A stretch of DNA of 10,645 nt from Thiomicrorhabdus sp. (lineage in GTDB: Bacteria > Pseudomonadota > Gammaproteobacteria > Thiomicrospirales > Thiomicrospiraceae), in contig WFNQ01000235.1 of assembly GCA_015488565.1 (NCBI GenBank), forward strand, positions 1 through 10,645. The letters are read 5' to 3'. The position numbers and the translations under genes were made by a program. The first letter of the stretch is position 1, and each line of letters opens with the position of its first letter. This document shows, piece after piece, positions 8,012 through 10,645 of the stretch. The notes beneath the pieces were generated by a model. The model saw nothing but the letters and a program-made list of their open reading frames with translations. It was not told where the DNA came from and searched no databases.

Positions 8012-8044
8012 GAGGGGAGAAGTTAACCTCCAAATACTTAACTA

Positions 8045-8083
8045 AAAAAGCCGTTATTCTCTCAATGAAAATAACGGCTTTTT
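8045..8083. terminator. Bidirectional Rho-independent terminator, phoH / LysR
   Basis: A perfect 13-bp stem, AAAAAGCCGTTAT (8045-8057) with ATAACGGCTTTTT (8071-8083), around a 13-nt loop. The A-run and T-run flanks give a U-tract on either strand, so it serves both convergent genes: phoH from the left and the LysR gene from the right. Confidence 0.92.
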
Positions 8084-8105
8084 AATCTCGGTTAATTAAC
8101 TAATG

Positions 8106-9035
8106 TTATTTATCAGGCACTCTAAATCCAAGCTCTTTCGCTCGCTCTTCACAATACCCCATCGCAAATTCCAATAACTCGCCAACGGCTTTATGGCGGA
8201 ACTTATGTTTTTGTTTAATGTGTGAAAACGGTCTTAAAAGAGGTGGGTCTAATGGGATGGCACTTAAGGTATCCAGCTTTAACTCTTTGGCTAACGTGGT
8301 TCTTGACACTATGGCCACCCCCACATCCGATTCAACGGCCATTTTAACGGCTTCTGGACTGCCTAATTCCATCACCACATTTAAATCACTGTAGCTCATA
8401 CCTTGCTCACGAATATAGGTATTGATGACGGATCGTGATCCAGACCCCTCTTCGCGCGAAACATAGCCGTATTTACGAATATCTTCTATCGTCACTTTGT
8501 TGCGCTTAGCCAAAGGGTGATCTTTGGGGCAAATTAACTGCATCTCATCAATTCGGCACACATGAACGTCTAGATTTTTATTCTGAACAGGCGCTTCCAC
8601 CAGTCCAAAATCAATCATATTATTCTCAACCATGGCCACAATCGCATCGGTATTACCAACTTGTAGCCGAATATTAACGTCATCGTATTGCTTTTTAAAC
8701 GCGCCTAATAAGGCGGGTAGCATGTACTCGGCAACGGTCGTGCTTGCGCCAACCACGAGCGTTCCCGTCACCTCACCGGTCATCTCTCTTACATCGCTGT
8801 TCATTCTTTCATACAGCTCAAGTACTTGAGCCGAATAGTCATAAACGACCTTACCCGCTTCCGTCAACGTAATTTTATTGTGTGTACGGTCAAAAAGACG
8901 AGTATTAAAGAAATCTTCTAACTGTTTAACTTGAAATGTTACTGCGGGTTGAGTCATGTGAAGTGTTTCTGCCGCTTTGGTAAAACTCATTACTTTTGCA
9001 ACGGTATGAAACACCTGAAGACGCCTATCAGACAT
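8106..9035 (-). CDS. LysR-family transcriptional regulator (YeiE/CysL/CbbR-like branch)
   Basis: 309 residues, a normal length for LysR regulators. The N-terminal winged helix-turn-helix (about 3-62) reads LQVFHTVAKVMSFTKAAE, LHMTQPAVTFQVKQLE and LFDRTHNKITLTEAG. A linker helix (about 63-88) leads to the periplasmic-binding-fold effector domain (about 90-300) with GASTTVAEYMLP (96-107), REEGSGSR (194-201) and ELGSPEAVKMAVESDVGVAI; the Ser/Thr-rich and EEGSGSR loops are typical of regulators sensing small anions such as sulfur compounds or of CbbR-like proteins. The true effector and targets cannot be read from here, since neither neighbour is an obvious target. AAGGA lies 8 nt before the ATG. 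It has its own promoter and ends at the bidirectional terminator. Confidence 0.93.
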   Translation of the reverse strand: MSDRRLQVFHTVAKVMSFTKAAETLHMTQPAVTFQVKQLEDFFNTRLFDRTHNKITLTEAGKVVYDYSAQVLELYERMNSDVREMTGEVTGTLVVGASTTVAEYMLPALLGAFKKQYDDVNIRLQVGNTDAIVAMVENNMIDFGLVEAPVQNKNLDVHVCRIDEMQLICPKDHPLAKRNKVTIEDIRKYGYVSREEGSGSRSVINTYIREQGMSYSDLNVVMELGSPEAVKMAVESDVGVAIVSRTTLAKELKLDTLSAIPLDPPLLRPFSHIKQKHKFRHKAVGELLEFAMGYCEERAKELGFRVPDK

Positions 9036-9080
9036 AGATTATATCCTTTGGATTGATCGTAATTTTTTATCAAAGAAACG

Positions 9081-9109
9081 AATATAGGCCGTTACCCAGT
9101 AAATGTCAA
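9081..9109 (-). promoter_or_regulatory. Strong sigma70 promoter for the LysR gene
   Basis: Minus strand: TTGACA (9104-9109; perfect), an exact 17-bp spacer, TATATT (9081-9086; 5/6). The start would fall near 9074, leaving a leader of about 40 nt. It separates the regulator from the channel gene upstream. Confidence 0.82.
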
Positions 9110-9115
9110 TCAACT

Positions 9116-9133
9116 TATTAAGAGAATATTAAG
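9116..9133. repeat. Direct repeat TATTAAG, 11-bp period, upstream of LysR promoter
   Basis: TATTAAG at 9116-9122 and 9127-9133, one helical turn apart, in AT-rich DNA just upstream of the -35 box. It could be an UP element or part of an autoregulatory LysR site; the sequence alone does not decide. Confidence 0.4.
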
Positions 9134-9169
9134 CCAATAAATTCTACTTATAATGCGTAATAAGCTCAG

Positions 9170-10018
9170 TTAATAACCATTGTGATTTTTATCTTTTTTA
9201 AGCGACCTTAGCTCCCCCCTTAACAACTCTATTTCTTTGGACATATGCGCAATTAAGCGATCGGTATGTTGCTCATTTTTTTGGGTTTGACATGTCAAGC
9301 TGGCCTCCAAATCTTGCATGGATTGCAGCAAGTCCTTCTCCAGTTCCTGTTGATCAGAGCCAATTAAAAATGCGGCGATATTCGCCGAAACCAGTGAGAA
9401 AAATAGCACGCCAAATAAAATCAAAATGGCACCAAAAATACGGCCATGCTCGGTGTGTGGCACGACATCACCATACCCCACCGTAGTCACGGTCACAATG
9501 GCATACCATGCGCCATCAATAAAGGGGCGATCTTCAATATAGGAGAACACCGCACCGGCACCCACAATTAAAAAGGCAAAGGTTAATAAAATTTGGCCAA
9601 AGCGATTGCGATTTAAAACCGCCGAAACGGCTTTAAAAAAGGCGGTAAAAAACCGTAAAAATAATAATAGCCTTAATGAACGAATAATCACCGCCCAGTC
9701 ACTGCCCCACTCAATCCACGGAAACGCAAGAAAGACAATGACCACACTTAACCAGTTTTCTCGAAGGTATCGTACTTTATTGCGAACCAGTATTAAATTG
9801 ACCACCAGTTCCAATACAAAAACACCCCAAATAAGATCGGAAAACCACTTTGATTCGACCTGTTTTTCAGAATAATACATTAAGACCTGAACAAACACGG
9901 CAAGCAGTGCAAATAACACCAGTATTTCGAGCCACTTTCCTACTTTAAGCGCACGATCACTCTCCAACGAGTTAACACCCGCCACTCCTAAAAAAGCTTT
10001 AATTTTTAAACGTTTCAT
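9170..10018 (-). CDS. Six-helix potassium channel protein (Kv-like), no RCK domain
   Basis: 282-residue inner-membrane ion channel subunit, expected to form a tetramer. Helices by hydrophobicity: S1 about 31-48, S2 58-77, S3 88-102, S4-like 108-130, S5 142-160, pore helix 168-179, S6 194-219. The selectivity filter TTVGYGD spans 178-184 (potassium signature T179-V-G-Y-G-D184). The S4 segment carries Arg113, Arg116 and Arg122, a thin charge ladder, so voltage sensitivity is uncertain. After S6 comes a charged, heptad-like tail (about 222-275) likely to form a coiled coil; no RCK/TrkA-N nucleotide-binding domain is present, unlike E. coli Kch. The start ATG has only a weak GATGGA site close by. 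It lies 57 bp after the UbiH-family gene, perhaps co-transcribed; I see no clear terminator after it. Confidence 0.92.
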   Translation of the reverse strand: MKRLKIKAFLGVAGVNSLESDRALKVGKWLEILVLFALLAVFVQVLMYYSEKQVESKWFSDLIWGVFVLELVVNLILVRNKVRYLRENWLSVVIVFLAFPWIEWGSDWAVIIRSLRLLLFLRFFTAFFKAVSAVLNRNRFGQILLTFAFLIVGAGAVFSYIEDRPFIDGAWYAIVTVTTVGYGDVVPHTEHGRIFGAILILFGVLFFSLVSANIAAFLIGSDQQELEKDLLQSMQDLEASLTCQTQKNEQHTDRLIAHMSKEIELLRGELRSLKKDKNHNGY

Positions 10019-10047
10019 TCGTCCATCTTTTAATCGTCAGTTAGTTT

Positions 10048-10075
10048 TAATAACAACTCACTAATAACAACCCAC
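10048..10075. repeat. 14-bp tandem duplication just after the ubiH-like stop codon
   Basis: TAATAACAACTCAC (10048-10061) is followed directly by TAATAACAACCCAC (10062-10075): 13 of 14 bases identical, two head-to-tail copies. It fills half of the 57-bp gap and abuts the TGA stop of the upstream gene. Confidence 0.8.
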
Positions 10076-10645
10076 TCATTTTGCCAACTTTGGCAACGCT
10101 TCTCGTCCATTTAATGCTTGCCCCATTAACCAGTTTTTAAGTGGCGTTAAGCGGTTTGCAACGGGTAAAAAGCCTTTTCTAAAGGTTGTTTTTACGGTAC
10201 TTTTAAAGCTGTTATCCTGTTTAAACAACCAATCAAATGTCTCCATTGAGCGTTGCACAATCGCATTATCGCCACGACGCCAGCGTTCGTATTTTCTTAA
10301 TACAGAACGTCGCCCCCACGCTTTACCTGCTTGTTTGGCATTTAACACGGTCTCAATCAAAGCGGCCGCATCCAATAGCCCTAAATTTACGCCCTGCCCC
10401 GCTTGTGGATGAATCGTGTGCGCCGCATCACCAACCAACGCTAAATTTTCTTTTACATAATGTTCCGCATGTCTTCTGGTCAGTGGAAACGCCGCTCGCT
10501 CTCCCACTTCAATCACCGACCCTAAACGATAGTCGGAGGCTTTTGAGACGGCTTCGGCAAACTCACTGTCTGATAAGTTCAATGCCCACTGCATTTTTTC
10601 TGTTGGCAAATACCATGCTATGGAGCTTACTTGCTCTCCCATCGA
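10076..10645 (-). CDS. UbiH/UbiF/VisC-family FAD monooxygenase (5' end beyond right edge)
   Basis: C-terminal 189 residues of a flavoprotein hydroxylase that adds a ring hydroxyl in ubiquinone synthesis at the inner membrane. The diagnostic FAD-ribityl motif is present at 10432-10358: LVGDAAHTIHPQAGQGVNLG followed by LLDAAAL. Upstream, VSSIAWYLPTEKMQWALNL and AFPLTRRHAEHYV fit the substrate-binding sheet of the family. The frame is open to the edge (a Ser codon precedes the first visible Met), so that Met is internal and the N-terminal Rossmann GxGxxG segment lies outside. UbiH, UbiF and UbiI cannot be told apart from this part, so no symbol is given. The C-terminus PKLAK is followed by TGA, and the channel gene follows. 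Confidence 0.92.
   Translation of the reverse strand, partial: SMGEQVSSIAWYLPTEKMQWALNLSDSEFAEAVSKASDYRLGSVIEVGERAAFPLTRRHAEHYVKENLALVGDAAHTIHPQAGQGVNLGLLDAAALIETVLNAKQAGKAWGRRSVLRKYERWRRGDNAIVQRSMETFDWLFKQDNSFKSTVKTTFRKGFLPVANRLTPLKNWLMGQALNGREALPKLAK

Noticed and set aside
8009..8031. AGGAGG at the phoH stop codon, with a CCTCC partner, as a start signal for a small gene
   Set aside because: The only following ATG (near 8065) opens a six-codon frame inside the terminator; the 5-bp pairing is too weak to count as a separate hairpin.
10081..10096. Palindrome TTGCCAA-CT-TTGGCAA at the end of the ubiH-like gene as a terminator
   Set aside because: The loop is too tight and no T-run follows on the minus strand; it is coding sequence for the last residues.
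1..10645. tRNA, rRNA, CRISPR, insertion sequence or prophage content
   Set aside because: No matching structure, repeat array, transposase or phage protein was found on either strand; gaps between genes are all under 240 bp.

Overview
This is a stretch of ordinary bacterial chromosome that looks gammaproteobacterial. The evidence is the adjacent dapA-bamC pair (BamC is a lipoprotein of the proteobacterial outer-membrane assembly machine), a single-chain PurL of the roughly 1,290-residue type, and a UbiH-family ubiquinone hydroxylase. Base composition is moderately AT-rich (mid-40s % GC by eye), and the style fits a free-living group such as Thiomicrospira/Hydrogenovibrio relatives, but that placement is only a guess. 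Coding density is high. I see no mobile element, prophage, CRISPR array, tRNA or rRNA.

Left block (1-5838, all minus strand, transcribed right to left): dapA (lysine/diaminopimelate pathway) is followed after 31 bp by bamC, then by a Rho-independent terminator, then by purL (de novo purine synthesis). PurL runs off the left edge with about 50 C-terminal codons missing. It is open and in one frame for all 1,244 visible codons, although the supplied open-reading-frame evidence covers only its shadows because its stop codon lies outside the window.

Centre (5839-8105): a 234-bp divergent intergenic region carries plausible promoters for both directions and a perfect 8-bp inverted repeat overlapping the dapA -35 box. 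To its right, a BCP/PrxQ peroxiredoxin and a PIN-PhoH fusion ATPase form a plus-strand pair with a 37-bp gap. A strong bidirectional terminator separates phoH from the convergent next block.

Right block (8106-10645, minus strand): a UbiH-family FAD monooxygenase (entering from the right edge, N-terminus missing), a six-helix potassium-channel protein with a TVGYGD filter, and a LysR-family regulator. The LysR gene has its own near-consensus sigma70 promoter, so it is probably a separate transcript.

The genes are mostly core metabolism and envelope functions: diaminopimelate, outer-membrane assembly, purines, ubiquinone, peroxide defence and ion homeostasis. I found no convincing new system. 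The points worth a second look are small: regulatory architecture at purL and dapA, a peroxiredoxin without the usual resolving cysteine, a PIN-PhoH protein sitting beside that peroxiredoxin, a channel without an RCK domain, and short tandem duplications at two stop codons.
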